Source of the DNA: Chionis minor
Taxonomy: Eukaryota; Chordata; Aves; Charadriiformes; Chionididae
Direction of reading: 5' to 3'
NCBI GenBank assembly: GCA_013398295.1
Contig: VZSF01009054.1
Coordinates: 310,001 to 374,000 of the forward strand
DNA length: 64,000 nt
Part shown: piece after piece, positions 27,905 through 41,600 of the stretch
Position numbering within the stretch: the first letter of the stretch is position 1
Layout of the letters: each line of letters opens with the position of its first letter
Notes under the pieces: generated by a model
What the model saw: only the letters and a program-made list of their open reading frames with translations
Databases searched by the model: none
Told to the model about the DNA's origin: nothing
Translations under genes and position numbers: made by a program

Positions 27905-29661
27905 CTTGAGGATAAGTTAAATGGAGTATCTCAACAAGTTAGTGAATCAAAGCTTCTCCTTTCATTGAGTGGCCTCAAATACTCCAAAGCAGGTTCTCAG
28001 CTAAGCAATGACACATTCTTTTCTCACTACCAAAAGAGAGGCTTGATATGCAGTTTGAATTTCTTTTTATCCAGGACTATATAGCATGCTGGGTGAATAG
28101 TGTGTAAGAATTTAGCTTTGTTAAAGGCTTTGTGCTTTTGAAGTGATTTTCATTTGATGGTCTCAAACTACAATGAATGAAGATCAACAGTATCTGTATG
28201 GGGCATGCAGGGGTTTTCAGTCCAGTTTTTCAGATGGAAGATTTGATGTACTGATCAGCAGGTTAACGACCTGATCTTCTTCTGCTTACGTATATGGAAA
28301 TACCTTCATTGAGTTGAAAGCACAATGAGTTTTGACATAATCCTTTCTTGTAGTTTTTGACATTTCTGGCCAATTTCAATTTGAGCTGAGCTTTTGCTTT
28401 TCTAACTGCATGTCTGCATGCCCTGGCAATGCCCTTGTAGTTCTCAATGGGTATTCATCAGCTTTTCCATCTCTGGTACCTCCTCTCTCTTGGTTTTGAG
28501 CAGATGCAGTTAGGCCAAGGGGGTCTCTTGCTCTGCCTCCTTCCCTTACCCTTTAAAGGGGATGAATTGTGTTTGTGCTTCCAGGAGAGTGGTCTTGGAA
28601 AGTTCCCAGCATCACTAACTCCTGCATCTTCCATGGAAGCTTCCCACGGAATCCCCCACAGCTCAGCTCTAAGCGAGCTGTAGTTTGCTCTTCTAAAATC
28701 TAAAATCTTTGTCTTAGTACTAACTTTCAGCGTGCTCAGCAGGATCCCAAACTCCGCAATACCGTGATAACTGCAGCCAAGGCCATCACTGAGATATTAC
28801 AAGGCAGGTTTTCTTGGTTTGTTGAGTAGCAAGTTCCTGGCTGGCACATTTAACATTTGTATGAGGAAACAGTCCTCCGCGCATTCCAAGAACTTGATGG
28901 ATGACGTGAGCTGCTGTGCTGTTCTTCCAACAGATGTCTGGGTAGTTGAAGTCACCCATATGAAGCAGGTTCTGTTGCCTCAAAGCTCGCTTAAGTGACC
29001 CAAATGTTGCTTTGCTGGCCTTTTCATCTTGGTTTGGGGGTCAGTAGCAGATGCCTACTATAAGATCCCCCTTGGAGATGACCCCTCTGATCTTGACCGA
29101 GCGGAATTCAATAGAGCTTCCACAGTCACTGTAGTTGACTTCTCTACATTCAAGGTTCTCCTGAACAAGCTAAGCTAAGAAGCTTTGCATTTAAGGTAGT
29201 TAATTAAATGGTGTTTGTCATGGAGTTTATATGAAGGAATCCATTGGTTAGAGCATCAATGCCTTCCTTCATCTATGACACTTGGCCCTTTTAGATGTAG
29301 TTTCTTCTTGTAGGCTTTAGAGAATTTACCCAACTAGTTTGATCGCATGCCTTTTTCTTCCCAGAAAATATCAGCTGTCTCGATAAGCATAAAGATGACT
29401 TGAGTGCTTTCTAGAAGAAAAATAAATGTGACTGCATTTATGACAAACCCACTCAGCTGGCAGGTAAAATGGCCTCATATTGTATTTAGGTTAAGGAGTT
29501 TTTAGAGGATTTTTCTCTTATGGAGATAGATTTTTCTCTCGTTTCTCATGAGACATTTAAAATCACACCTTTTTTTTTTCTTTCTTTTTTTTTTAAACTC
29601 TCCTTGCAGTTCACAGTAGGACAGCACTGTGAGCATGCATTTCAGAAGATATATAAGACAG
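27905..29661. repeat. Direct duplication, copy 1 (1757 bp)
   Basis: The copy starts CTTGAGGATAAGTTAAATGG and ends ATATATAAGACAG. It recurs at an exact offset of 1758 bp. Everywhere I compared them the copies agree, including the homopolymer pattern T10-C-T3-C-T10 near the end. It ends at the N, which suggests that this is the 3' end of one contig overlapping the next. The contents are intronic sequence and a decayed antisense CR1 (28330-29165). The 78-codon and 65-codon open frames within occur identically in both copies. Confidence 0.95.
28330..29165 (-). mobile_element. CR1 LINE ORF2 fragment, antisense (endonuclease to linker)
   Basis: Read on the minus strand from about 29165, the translation gives blocks typical of the CR1 APE-type endonuclease: VRIRGVISKGDLIVGICY, then a PPNQ block, then LLHMGDFNYPDICWKN (GDFN is the conserved catalytic-site neighbourhood). 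Toward 28330 it gives a KAKAQLKLKLARNVKN block, which matches the linker before the reverse transcriptase. The order is correct for one element. Several frame changes and stops break it. No 3' end with the typical terminal repeat is seen. Boundaries are approximate. Confidence 0.8.
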
Positions 29662-29662
29662 N
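29662..29662. other. Single N at the duplication junction (assembly gap)
   Basis: This is the only ambiguous base noticed in the window, and it sits exactly between the two copies of the 1757-bp repeat. This is the mark of two contigs placed end to end in a scaffold. Confidence 0.95.
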
Positions 29663-31419
29663 CTTGAGGATAAGTTAAATGGAGTATCTCAACAAGTTAG
29701 TGAATCAAAGCTTCTCCTTTCATTGAGTGGCCTCAAATACTCCAAAGCAGGTTCTCAGCTAAGCAATGACACATTCTTTTCTCACTACCAAAAGAGAGGC
29801 TTGATATGCAGTTTGAATTTCTTTTTATCCAGGACTATATAGCATGCTGGGTGAATAGTGTGTAAGAATTTAGCTTTGTTAAAGGCTTTGTGCTTTTGAA
29901 GTGATTTTCATTTGATGGTCTCAAACTACAATGAATGAAGATCAACAGTATCTGTATGGGGCATGCAGGGGTTTTCAGTCCAGTTTTTCAGATGGAAGAT
30001 TTGATGTACTGATCAGCAGGTTAACGACCTGATCTTCTTCTGCTTACGTATATGGAAATACCTTCATTGAGTTGAAAGCACAATGAGTTTTGACATAATC
30101 CTTTCTTGTAGTTTTTGACATTTCTGGCCAATTTCAATTTGAGCTGAGCTTTTGCTTTTCTAACTGCATGTCTGCATGCCCTGGCAATGCCCTTGTAGTT
30201 CTCAATGGGTATTCATCAGCTTTTCCATCTCTGGTACCTCCTCTCTCTTGGTTTTGAGCAGATGCAGTTAGGCCAAGGGGGTCTCTTGCTCTGCCTCCTT
30301 CCCTTACCCTTTAAAGGGGATGAATTGTGTTTGTGCTTCCAGGAGAGTGGTCTTGGAAAGTTCCCAGCATCACTAACTCCTGCATCTTCCATGGAAGCTT
30401 CCCACGGAATCCCCCACAGCTCAGCTCTAAGCGAGCTGTAGTTTGCTCTTCTAAAATCTAAAATCTTTGTCTTAGTACTAACTTTCAGCGTGCTCAGCAG
30501 GATCCCAAACTCCGCAATACCGTGATAACTGCAGCCAAGGCCATCACTGAGATATTACAAGGCAGGTTTTCTTGGTTTGTTGAGTAGCAAGTTCCTGGCT
30601 GGCACATTTAACATTTGTATGAGGAAACAGTCCTCCGCGCATTCCAAGAACTTGATGGATGACGTGAGCTGCTGTGCTGTTCTTCCAACAGATGTCTGGG
30701 TAGTTGAAGTCACCCATATGAAGCAGGTTCTGTTGCCTCAAAGCTCGCTTAAGTGACCCAAATGTTGCTTTGCTGGCCTTTTCATCTTGGTTTGGGGGTC
30801 AGTAGCAGATGCCTACTATAAGATCCCCCTTGGAGATGACCCCTCTGATCTTGACCGAGCGGAATTCAATAGAGCTTCCACAGTCACTGTAGTTGACTTC
30901 TCTACATTCAAGGTTCTCCTGAACAAGCTAAGCTAAGAAGCTTTGCATTTAAGGTAGTTAATTAAATGGTGTTTGTCATGGAGTTTATATGAAGGAATCC
31001 ATTGGTTAGAGCATCAATGCCTTCCTTCATCTATGACACTTGGCCCTTTTAGATGTAGTTTCTTCTTGTAGGCTTTAGAGAATTTACCCAACTAGTTTGA
31101 TCGCATGCCTTTTTCTTCCCAGAAAATATCAGCTGTCTCGATAAGCATAAAGATGACTTGAGTGCTTTCTAGAAGAAAAATAAATGTGACTGCATTTATG
31201 ACAAACCCACTCAGCTGGCAGGTAAAATGGCCTCATATTGTATTTAGGTTAAGGAGTTTTTAGAGGATTTTTCTCTTATGGAGATAGATTTTTCTCTCGT
31301 TTCTCATGAGACATTTAAAATCACACCTTTTTTTTTTCTTTCTTTTTTTTTTAAACTCTCCTTGCAGTTCACAGTAGGACAGCACTGTGAGCATGCATTT
31401 CAGAAGATATATAAGACAG
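29663..31419. repeat. Direct duplication, copy 2 (1757 bp)
   Basis: It begins with the first base after the N and matches copy 1 throughout my comparison. After its last base (31419) the sequence continues into unique DNA (tgtactactg), while copy 1 at the same point meets the N. It probably represents the 5' end of the following contig. Confidence 0.95.
30088..30923 (-). mobile_element. CR1 LINE ORF2 fragment, antisense (second copy, probably artefactual)
   Basis: This is the same antisense CR1 endonuclease/linker fragment as at 28330-29165, shifted by 1758 bp and identical as far as compared. It should be counted once if the duplication is an assembly error. Confidence 0.75.
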
Positions 31420-32899
31420 TGTACTACTGTAGTACAGTGGAATGAAAATACCTTCATAAAGTGATTAAGTATTAATCTCTAAAGAAAAAAAGTGAAAAAT
31501 TCCTGACATGAATTTAATACTCAGTAACAAGTAATTATTCATTCTTCAGCGCTAGATGCATAGCTTTTCCTGGCCACCTCTTTTGCTTTGCTTGGTGCTG
31601 CAGAGAATCACCAGGAGAGGAGGGTGTCCTAAGGTTTTATCCTCCTGATCCTGAGCTCATTGTGTTCAAAGCCTGTTGCTTTGCACTTAAAAGTATTTCT
31701 GACTTTCCTTGGTTGTCAGCAGCCCAAGGAAACAAGTCGCCTGCCAGTAATTTGCACGGCGTAGCAGCATTTAGTCCGGGCCCCTCTTCAGTTTGTTGAA
31801 GTGATTAAGCACAGAGTTGTCATCTCTTTCAAGAGCACAGTATCCCATTTATTGCTGAAGCGTTTCTCCTTCAGTTTTTAGGGCCAGATTCTGCAGGCCG
31901 GGCTCTGAGAAGGGGGTGTGCCACTGGATTTGCACGTGAAGTACATCTGTGCTCCCTCCAGGTGGATGGGATGGAGCCGGAGTAAGGCGAGCTGCTTTTG
32001 CCAAGAGAGTAGTAGCTTAGCGAGCAGAATGGACTGACGCCTCGTGTCTGAAACGAAACAATTTCATAAGCCCGAACTGTGACTACTGGAAACGCAGCTC
32101 CAGTTCCGTTCTCTGCCCCAATGCAGTGATCTGAGCTAGAGCTGGGAGAGCTTGGTAAGCTGCAAGCTTCGCAGGTCCATGCTGATGTGATAAAACAGCG
32201 TCAGTCTGCAAAGGTTAACAGATATCAAGAACCGGTTGTTAAGGTTTCTTAGGAGCTCCTGAGGTGTTGTTCATTTTGGGGGTATTTTGTCAATGCTCTA
32301 ATAATAATATGCAGTGAATTGCCAGGGCTGTGCACGTAGCAGGTAAAAGAGTACTGTTATTTGCATAAAGTGCTAATATCTTTGTAGCATTTCTTGTGCT
32401 GCTTATGAAGTTACGAGTTATTTCTCCACTCTCTGTTCATGTTCAGGAGGGCAATCATTCATTTTTGATAACCCAGATTTTGATAATTTGCCCAACTGTA
32501 CTTGAGAATGGGTTTATAAAGGAGTGCAGCCACTCCATACACTGCGTCAAACCGTACTACCCAAGGCCAAAGACAGATCCAAATGGCTTTGTTCGGTTGT
32601 GGCATTTTTTTAATCAGCGCTTATGTTCTGTGAGCATTTAACTGAGGCTCCTTTCCCCTTTGTAAAGTAAAAGCCACTTCTGGCTGTTGTAATTTAGCCT
32701 AATGAAATGGCTGCTGATCACTGAAAAGCATTTTCGCTCCTTTAATGTTCTCCTTGTGGCATGGTGTGCAAAGCAGCCTCAGAGACAATGGCTCTGAGCT
32801 GTTCTTAAGCTGTCTAGATCTCAGATTCATAGTTTAGAAGACTTTTCCAGAGAAGAAAATGTGACAGTTGTCATTAAAGATTTTCTCAAGGTACTTTAG

Positions 32900-35800
32900 A
32901 GTATTTTAAACACTCTGAAGCCATCAGATAAATATGGCAAATAATGCAGACACTTTCAGGTGTCTTTTTTAGCAAAGTGTTTAATGGGTGGTATAGTGAA
33001 TACCCAAGTATGGGTGGCTCTAATGGGTGAATGCATCAAATAAACCGAAATGTTGGATAAAGTTGTGCTATAAACAATATATTTCCTCTATTGGACATAA
33101 TTTTCAGTTGCCATTATGTCCTGCTGAGCCATCTAAAATATATGAAAGAATCCATAATTGTCACTCATCTTTATGAAATGTCAAAGTCATATACTACATC
33201 GACCTCAATCTATGTGCATTAATTCACGAAGAATTTAATTTGATGAGTTTGAGTCAGAACTGCAGTATAAAGTCCTTTCAGTGCAGTTTAATTATTTTGC
33301 CAGCATTATATACGCGTAACACCACCATAGTCTAGACTGGATTGTGTCATGATCTGCTCCTAAGACTAAAGATATTGTAAATGTGTTTCTAGATCAGAGA
33401 GTCCTATTTGCTGCGATCTTATTTCTTGCTGGCTTTTTTCCCCCTGCTTAAAAAAAGGGGAAATTACGATTTTAGGAGAAAATATTAGTCTTCATTTTGT
33501 CCAGTTTAGCACATATTTTATTAGCAAGATAAGGCTTTATTCTTTGAGGGGGAAAAAAAGAAGGAGGACAAAAAAGGGGGAAATTAGAAATAAAGAATCC
33601 AGTCTTCTGACATTGTTTGACTCAGCAAGATCAAACCTTTCAGCTGACTACGCCAGTGTCAGTAATCGCGCTGTAGATAGAATTGCCTATTGCTTAGTAG
33701 TACTAGCATTATTGATCGGTTGTTTTTGTCCATGAACTGACAATGATAACCTCAAATTAGATCAAGTTTTTATTAAAGAAATAAAATCAAATTATGCCTG
33801 GCTGTAGACAAATAACAATGATTTATAGGAACGCATAATTATTGCAATGACATTTTTGCAGAGCTTTCTTGAAAATAAAACCCCAAACTCTCCTGCTTGG
33901 TTTTTTTTTTCTGCCATTCATTGTGCAGTTGTCTGCCTCCCTGCCTTACCCACGTAACAGGCCAGCCTCCCTATTCCTGATGACGTTGTTCGGGTTGCCA
34001 CAGAGGTGGGGAGATGGGGGCGGGAGGGGAGATCTGAGCTTCTCTTTGAAAGGAGAGGGATATGAGGGGGTGAATACAAGGATGCATAAGTTATTGCAGC
34101 CTCAAGGCAGCAGTAATTTATGCACTGACAGTTTGAGTTTCATGCTATGCTATTTTAAAAAAAGCCTTACAAAGTAACTGCCTCTATTACATTAGTGGAT
34201 GTGTTGGCTTTAGAGATATTCCACATCATAGAGACAGTTTGAACACAAACATTTGAGGCACATTCTTCACAGTGTGGCAGTCACCGTGTTTCAGTAAGAA
34301 AAAAAAGCCCTAGTAATATATATAAAAAGGATAGTTATTTTCCACATCTTAACATGAATTTTGGTGCCCTGAAGGATTTTTCAGGGTTGTTGCATTGTTT
34401 ATTTGTCTGGTTTTAGATATGTTGATGAAAGTGAAAATTGTGGCTTTAGGTGATGCGTGTATATTGTGTTAGTGTAGTTATTATTGTACTTGTCCTCTCT
34501 AGAACCATTTTGCTACACTTCTCAAAGAAGGCAACAAAATGGATGTGAATGGCATACATTTGAATAATGACCGTTTGGGTTTGCATGTTTTCCTTATGCT
34601 ACAAATCAGAGAAAAGTCTAGCTGCACGTGGCATCCATAACATGCAAGACCAAACGATGCTTCCCTTTTGACATGAACCATATAATAATGCTTATGCATT
34701 AAAGCACCATTTGCTTACAAGGAAGTATTCAACTTGGCTGTTTTATTATGAATTCCCATTTATATAGCAGTAATTTCCTTTAGTTTAACACTTACTGTGA
34801 AACTACACATCTGGAAGCATAAATAAAAACAGTGGCTTCAAAAGTTCGAAGTGTATAGACTTATACCGAGTTTTCATTAATAATATGTATATGAAGCCAA
34901 ACATACTAAGTGCAAGCAGCTGTAGACCATTACAATTTAGATTTAATTTCAGTAATCTCTGGATTGACCTTCTTCAAAAAGTGGCCACAGTAGGCAATAT
35001 AAGCACATCGTCATCTGTCTGATAGTGAATTTTAGATGCCAGCTGCATCCTCATAACAATTTATTTGGTCTCCTATGAAAATTGCAGATAAAAAGATAAT
35101 GGGAGCAATGTTATTTGTTCATAAGTTTTAGGTGCTATTCATTTTGCATAGATACGGTCTTGGTTTGTGGGATATTCATTTGCATTTTTCTGCAGATAGT
35201 GTTTTTGTGACTTTAGTGACCTCCCTCTGACTGTAAAGCTGGACTTTGACAAAGCGTTTTTAACATTAAAACTTTTACTGGAGGGAATTCAGACTGCTAC
35301 TGAATGCAACCAAGTCGGTTCACTTGTGTAAAAATCAGCCTGTGCCTCAGAGCATGGCAAAAGCCATTCATTACATTTCTTTGAAGTGAAGCAATGCAGA
35401 TTTGTGCAGGTGAAGATTTAACCTTATGTGTTTAAAAATAATTTCTTGGCAGCTCCATTTGAAACAACAGAATTGTAACACAGAGATGAAAACTTGTACG
35501 AAATCATTATTATAAAAGAATATGAAAAATTCTCCTGTATTTTGATACTCAAATGTGTTATTTCTTCCAAAGCCCAGAGAGGTAATTTTTAGGACTTCAC
35601 GTGAGTAACGGATGCTATTTAAAATGTTTGCTTAAGAACAATGAGTTCATTGTATCAATAATGAGAAGTTTTATTGTGGGCTACTTTGTAATATTTTGAT
35701 TGTCATGTTTTATACCACTCCTGAGGTGAGATGGTAGAAATACACTTAATTGTTGTATTTAACTTCCACTCGTTACTGAAGGTGGGCAGGGAATACATTT

Positions 35801-37260
35801 TTGCTTTCTGTTTCTACAGCATCTACCCCAGTGGGGGTTCTTGAGAACTACTTTAGACAAATAATTGCTGATTATTGCACTAGAATGAGGGGAAACGGAG
35901 AGGCTTCAGTGGACATTTTGTTAGAAAATTGAGAATTAGCTTCAGTTTTATTACTTGAGGTATGTTTATATGAGTTACAGTATGAAGACTACCAGCTTCA
36001 ATTGTCATACAGAGACCACAGTCGAGAAGCAATAAAAACAGAAATCGCTGTATCACATGGGAAACTAGTTCTCCATAAACTAATAAAAATGATGTTCTAA
36101 TGATTTCTGTGTGATCCTTCAGGGATTTTTAGGGACATATTTGTTAAAGAAAAGCTGAAAGCTGTTGTTCTTCCCTAGTTTTAGTCTTTTTTTTTTTTTA
36201 AGGACTGTCCTTTACAGAATATTCCTTGGTGCGGTGCCTTGTTCTCAAGTTACTATGCACAGTCTTTTCTCATTTCCTTTCCAGGGCGTTCTGCTTTATT
36301 CTGTGATACATAGCACTAGGTTCTTCAACATGAGTAATGAATGTGTATTTTCTCTCCTGCCTGGCAGAATTAAAGAAGAAAATTTTGCTCACATTAAGGT
36401 GGAACCTGAGTAGGAGCGGGAAATGTTGAGTGAAACAGAAATTACAAAATTCATTTTGGACCAAGCTGAAAAATGTTAGTTTAACTACAAAATATCTGGT
36501 CCATGTTATTTCAAGAGTAGGCTTACAGTTTAATCTGTGTTCAGATTTTGAAAGTAAGTCATTAGCTTTCTTTGTAAAAATATTTTCCTTCAATTTTTGC
36601 AGCCAGAGTTATAAATTCAGCTTGGCCTAAACTAACTTGCAGCTGTGGCCCCCTTCTGTCCTAAAGCTCTATTCTTCCAGTAAATGTAATGTTAATTGAA
36701 AAAAAATTCTCCAGGTCTGTTACTGAATTAATGGAGTTATAATTGCTAAAAGGACACTCCCCTAAATGGTAAGTGAAGTTATATGCCCATATTTTAATCA
36801 TACAGGGCATCAAAGAACATTTTTAATTTATTTGAGAGTGGCCAATGACCACACTTTACGGAAGAAAACCAGCCAGCAATAAACATGCTCCTTTTTGCCA
36901 AAAATAAATGTACCAGGACATTATTTTAGAAATCTCTGCATTTCAGTTAAATGTTGTATCATATTATTCTGTACAAGGATGTAATTTTAGTGAGACTAGA
37001 ATTATTTGCATACCTGTCTTCAATTGTTATCACCCACACTTCATTTTATTTTATTAATAACTATTTTTAAAAAATAAATCACAGCTAAGCTGTAAACATA
37101 TTATAGTTCCTGTGTTAATCTTGGTCAAAAGCAAAGCAGATATTTAGCGATGATTTGTAAATTATTAAATTACGGAATTATTGCCCTTTTGCATTGTATA
37201 AAATTATTTGGCATTCACTGATCATTTATAGATATTTATAAACATGTCCTAAATAAAAAG
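32900..37260. other. AT-rich unique tract, candidate conserved noncoding elements
   Basis: This stretch lacks recognisable mobile elements. It is AT-rich with many TAAT cores and octamer-like TTTGCAT or ATTTGCAT words, for example at about 35170-35190 and 37000-37015. Such texture is common in conserved noncoding blocks within introns of neuronal genes. That is inference from appearance only; no alignment was made. Confidence 0.25.
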
Positions 37261-38658
37261 CCTGAAATTATCACTAGCACATTTTGCTAAGACAAATATA
37301 ACAGGTTTTGATTGAAATCATTCAGGTGCAGAGCAAACTTTCTCATGTTTGTTTTATTTTCTGCTGAGCGTAGTCTTGCCCCCATCACTCCTGTGCGCTG
37401 TTGGGTAGTGTTGAACATGCATTATCTTTGTAGACTTCTTAAACGTAGTTCACTTCAGCAGCAAGTTAGCAAAGTGCATAATAACATTGTTTTATTGATG
37501 CAAATGAGAGAGGCTTTCCCTTTGCCCCAGGTGTTAGTTTGTGTTTAGATTAGGAAAGATTATCAGAAACAGATGTCTGAACCATGCCTGCTTGAGGAGC
37601 TATTTAAGAGCTAAGGCTGTTGGGGGGAGGTTCTACCCAGATGCAAGAACCATCACACGAGGAGTAGTCAGGTTTACGTGACATCATGTTCCTCGTGTGA
37701 TATTTTCAAGACAGTTAGCCAAATTTGCATAGTTTTTGTCTCAGCTCATGCAGAAGATGAGTAGCGCTGTGGCACCCCAGGAGCCAAATGAAGCCGTGGT
37801 ATGTAGCTGTATCTTCTAGTGGTGAGAGTATTTTTGCGGATGGAGCAGATGAACTTAGACAAAATCAAATGTTGAGACTGTCTTATCTCTTAGCCCCGAT
37901 GGCACGTATCGTTCATTCGCACGCTAGTCCTTACAAATACCATGATAAAAATCCCCTTAAAGCTGATGGGAGCTTTTCCTTTGCGCTATTCAGTTTTCAG
38001 AGCAAAAATCCTAAGCAACAGGGTAAAGGCTCCCAAATCCATTAAGCTAAGTAACAAAAAATTACCCTACCAGGAAAGCAAGCTTTTTTTTTTTCCCCAC
38101 TCCTTGTGAAGAATATAGTAGTTGGTGTCTCTTCCATCAGCTGTGGCCCTGATCACAAGGGACCACTGCATACTGTTGTATTCCAGCAACCAGCTCTGCC
38201 ACAGCGTTATAAGGAGAAGCGGCCCCTTGCAGATCTATGGTCTTTTTAGGCAAAGTCAAATGGCAAGGTAATCCCAACTTTTTTCTTCTGCAGTTAACAG
38301 AAATGTGTAGTTTAAAAAGCAAGCCTGTATGTGTTGGGGTCTTGTTTTCTAATAGTGCCTGGAAGTGACTTTGTGTACAAACTGTGCTTGTTTCACCAAC
38401 TGGATCGTTGCCTTCAGCCACTGAGTTACTTTGACAATACCCAGGGCAGCCTCTACCATCTGTGGGCGAGCTTACGGTTGTAGCGCGTCAGTTTCACTGC
38501 GACAGTAGTTCTGTTAAAACCATCACATTTGCTGACCATTCAATAAAGGTCATTCTGTTTGTGACCAAACAAGCCAGCCAGAAAAGAATTACGCGGCTTC
38601 TGGCCAAAAAAAAAAGAGTAGGGGCACCGTAGCAATATTTTGTCTTTTTGGATATATC

Positions 38659-38678
38659 TTTTTTTTTTTTTTTTTTTT
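38659..38678. repeat. T20 homopolymer
   Basis: A run of 20 T followed by CCCC. No retrotransposon body is seen beside it. Confidence 0.9.
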
Positions 38679-41600
38679 CCCCTTGGGGCTCTTTCCAAAG
38701 CAGTGAAGTGTATTATCCATGTGACTTTTGGGAGAAAGAATATTTGAAGTAGCCTTTTGGCAATACATCGCTGAGGTCAGTATGTGTATGTCAGATACAG
38801 GTGTTGCAGTTTATTTACTGTGTAGAGGGAGGGGGTCTGCATGTCTAGCAAAGGAAAAGCTGGCTTCCACCACATTCCACCTGAGCGTAGAACATTTGCT
38901 TGAATGCGGTCTGAGCGCTGCCACATCTCCCACCTTCCGTTGTGCTAGTAATGGTATTCTGGAACACTTGGGAGAGAAGCCATAATTTTGATCTTCAGAT
39001 GCCAAGAATAAAAATTTTAAGTCATTCTTTGAAAGATGACGACTGGTGCAGAAGCTTACTGAGTGTTGCAAAGCAATGCCATGTCACTGGAGTGTTGACA
39101 GTGGATCCAGTGTGTGTTTGAAGACCGTGCTCAATGTTTTTGCTCTGAGGAACTATGTGATGGATACAGGACCTGAAGCTTCAGTAGGGAGTGAAACTTT
39201 TCTCACGTTGTCAATAATGAATGTTTGCTTAAGAGAAAAACCAAGCAAGAAAATATAAATGTCTGGTAGTAAGGAAGAGCTTTCCTGTGCCACACCAGAT
39301 GTTCAGCTCCATGCAAAATTCCTAGAGAAATCAGTAGGAGGTATGTCTACTGTATTAGACATTTCTATAGTGCTTGATTCTCATTTCTATTGGCTATGAG
39401 TTGGCCTCTGTGACTTCCTAAAAGATTATCATTTGGATTCAAATTTACCCTTTCTCTCTTCTTTGGACATTATAAAATCAGCTCTTAAAAGGTCTAAGTT
39501 ATTCCTGATACACTGCGAGAGCTACATACTTATTTCTTGTCAACAGGCATGAGTTTCTGTTTTGGTAAGTGCTACTGGTAAGAATTAGTCCTTGTGGTTG
39601 AAGAGATCCCTCAGAATGACGCTAGGAAAGATAAATGGAAGTATGTAAAGCTGACTAACAGAGCTGAAGAGATGCGGTTTCCATTTTTTTATGTATAACA
39701 GAATTAGATGTTTTGCTTTATCTTTAATGGTTTACTGTGGTTGGCCAGTACAAGTTAATTTTTAACTTCAAGAGACGAGCCGTATTATTGTATTCAACCA
39801 GAAATAATAAGCCATCATCAGAGTGGAAAAACTATGGTGCACGTATTGCAAAATGACAGAATCACCTTGCTGATGTGTGTTTAACCATGTAAGCAGCTCG
39901 ATAGAGCACCTGATGCTGTTCCCTCCACAGGGAACAGCAATATTCCCTGGAACTCAGTGGTGTTGGAGAAGCATTCAGTGATTTGGATTAGGTGAATTAC
40001 TTTGTGATTACTGTGTTTCAAAAGAAGTATTTGCAGGTCTAGACTATAAATAAGATTTCTTATAGCTGTTGACTGTCTCCGTGGCCATGGATGGCCTGAT
40101 CTCTGAGCCAAAGAATTACATGAAAAATACTTCAAATTCTTGGCTTTTAAGTTCTGAATGGCGTGGGGTCCTTCCCATCATTCAGGTTTGTATGCTTAGG
40201 TCTAAACTCATTCTTTTTGTGAACTCTTTTAGGAATAATACATACTAATCTCTTCAGGAATATGGCTGGAATTAGTCACAAGTGATCTCTGAATTCCCAC
40301 AAAAATTCCACATGGCTTTAGCTGAAGCATATTTAGGCTAGTGTTGATTGCCAGTGTTTTAAAACTCTGCTGGGAATGGGAATGAGCTGATCTAGAACAT
40401 ACACAGTTAATTTAGCTCTCTTCCTGCTTCACTCCCAAGGTGTTATAGTTCCAGGATGTAAGAGGGAGAATAAAATATTACTATATGTGGAAAATGAGGT
40501 GGTAGCGTTATATGGAAGCCTGAGGAACTGGAAGGGCAAGTTGTTTCTCTTGCTGTTCAGGACAGATCATGGCGTAAATCCACTCCTCTTTGGAGTCCAG
40601 ATGACGCTTGGGAGCATGCTTGAGTTAGGCTGAAGGGCTGAAGTGGCTTGTCCTAGAGGACATGAAGCACTGCAGCGTGTAATCAGAGGAGGTATAGACA
40701 AGATACGCGCTGAGCTTGCATGGTGGTACGACCATAGTCTCAGCCCTATATCTTCCAGCCAGCATGCTTTTATTTTTAACCCCCCCCTCAGTTCCACATC
40801 ACCCAGGGTGACAGAGGTGAATGAGTAGAAGCCATGAAGTGTAGGAGGGGAGACAACAGTGCTGTTTTTCTGAAAGACAGGAATGAAGACGCGAAGACTT
40901 TCATTACAAGCAGAGACAAAAGGGCTATCCAAAGAACGAGGACAGAGATGCACAGTGCAGACCTTTTAAAACGGGGACAAAACTTTGGCTGTGTAAATAG
41001 AAAAGGCATCAGTGAAGTGGTGGGACATGCTCCAAACTGTGAGCAAGAGAACCTGGCACTGAGAGCTAAGATGTCAGTGTGAGCTGTTAAGTGTAGCAGT
41101 ACAGTTGAAATGTGATTCTTGACATCCTGATGCACTATGGTATGTACTACAGTCATAATAATCCAGTATTTAAAGAATATGCTTTTTAAATGTTTGCGCT
41201 TTTTGTGCAGGAACAACAGTAATAGAACTTTTTGCTGTAAAAAGGAAGATGTTGGCTTGATATTTCATTGCAGGGGGAGGGTTAGTTAGTATTGAGTACA
41301 ATCAGAGGGGACTGGCTCCCTGGAGTAAGCACAGGCATTGTATTTTAAGCCAAGAACATCTGTACATTAATAATTAGTAAGGTTAGGTGGAAATTTTTTA
41401 TTGAAGTCAACTCCAGTTGCTCACAGGCGCAACCGACCTGGTTTTCCCTTGCTTTTCATACCTGCACAGAGATAATTACAGTGGCAAAAAGTGTTAAAAT
41501 AAAGAAATCTTGTTTAGTTTACTTGAGGGGTGGGAAATAAGTGTAAACAACAAGTGCCACCCCACTGAAGGAGGGCAGTGGTGCAGTGAGAACCTTTTGC

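Noticed and set aside
28447..28683. 78-codon frame found twice (also at 30205-30441)
   Set aside because: The repeat is due to the duplicated block, and the frame runs opposite to the decayed CR1 ORF2. It is not a conserved gene pair.
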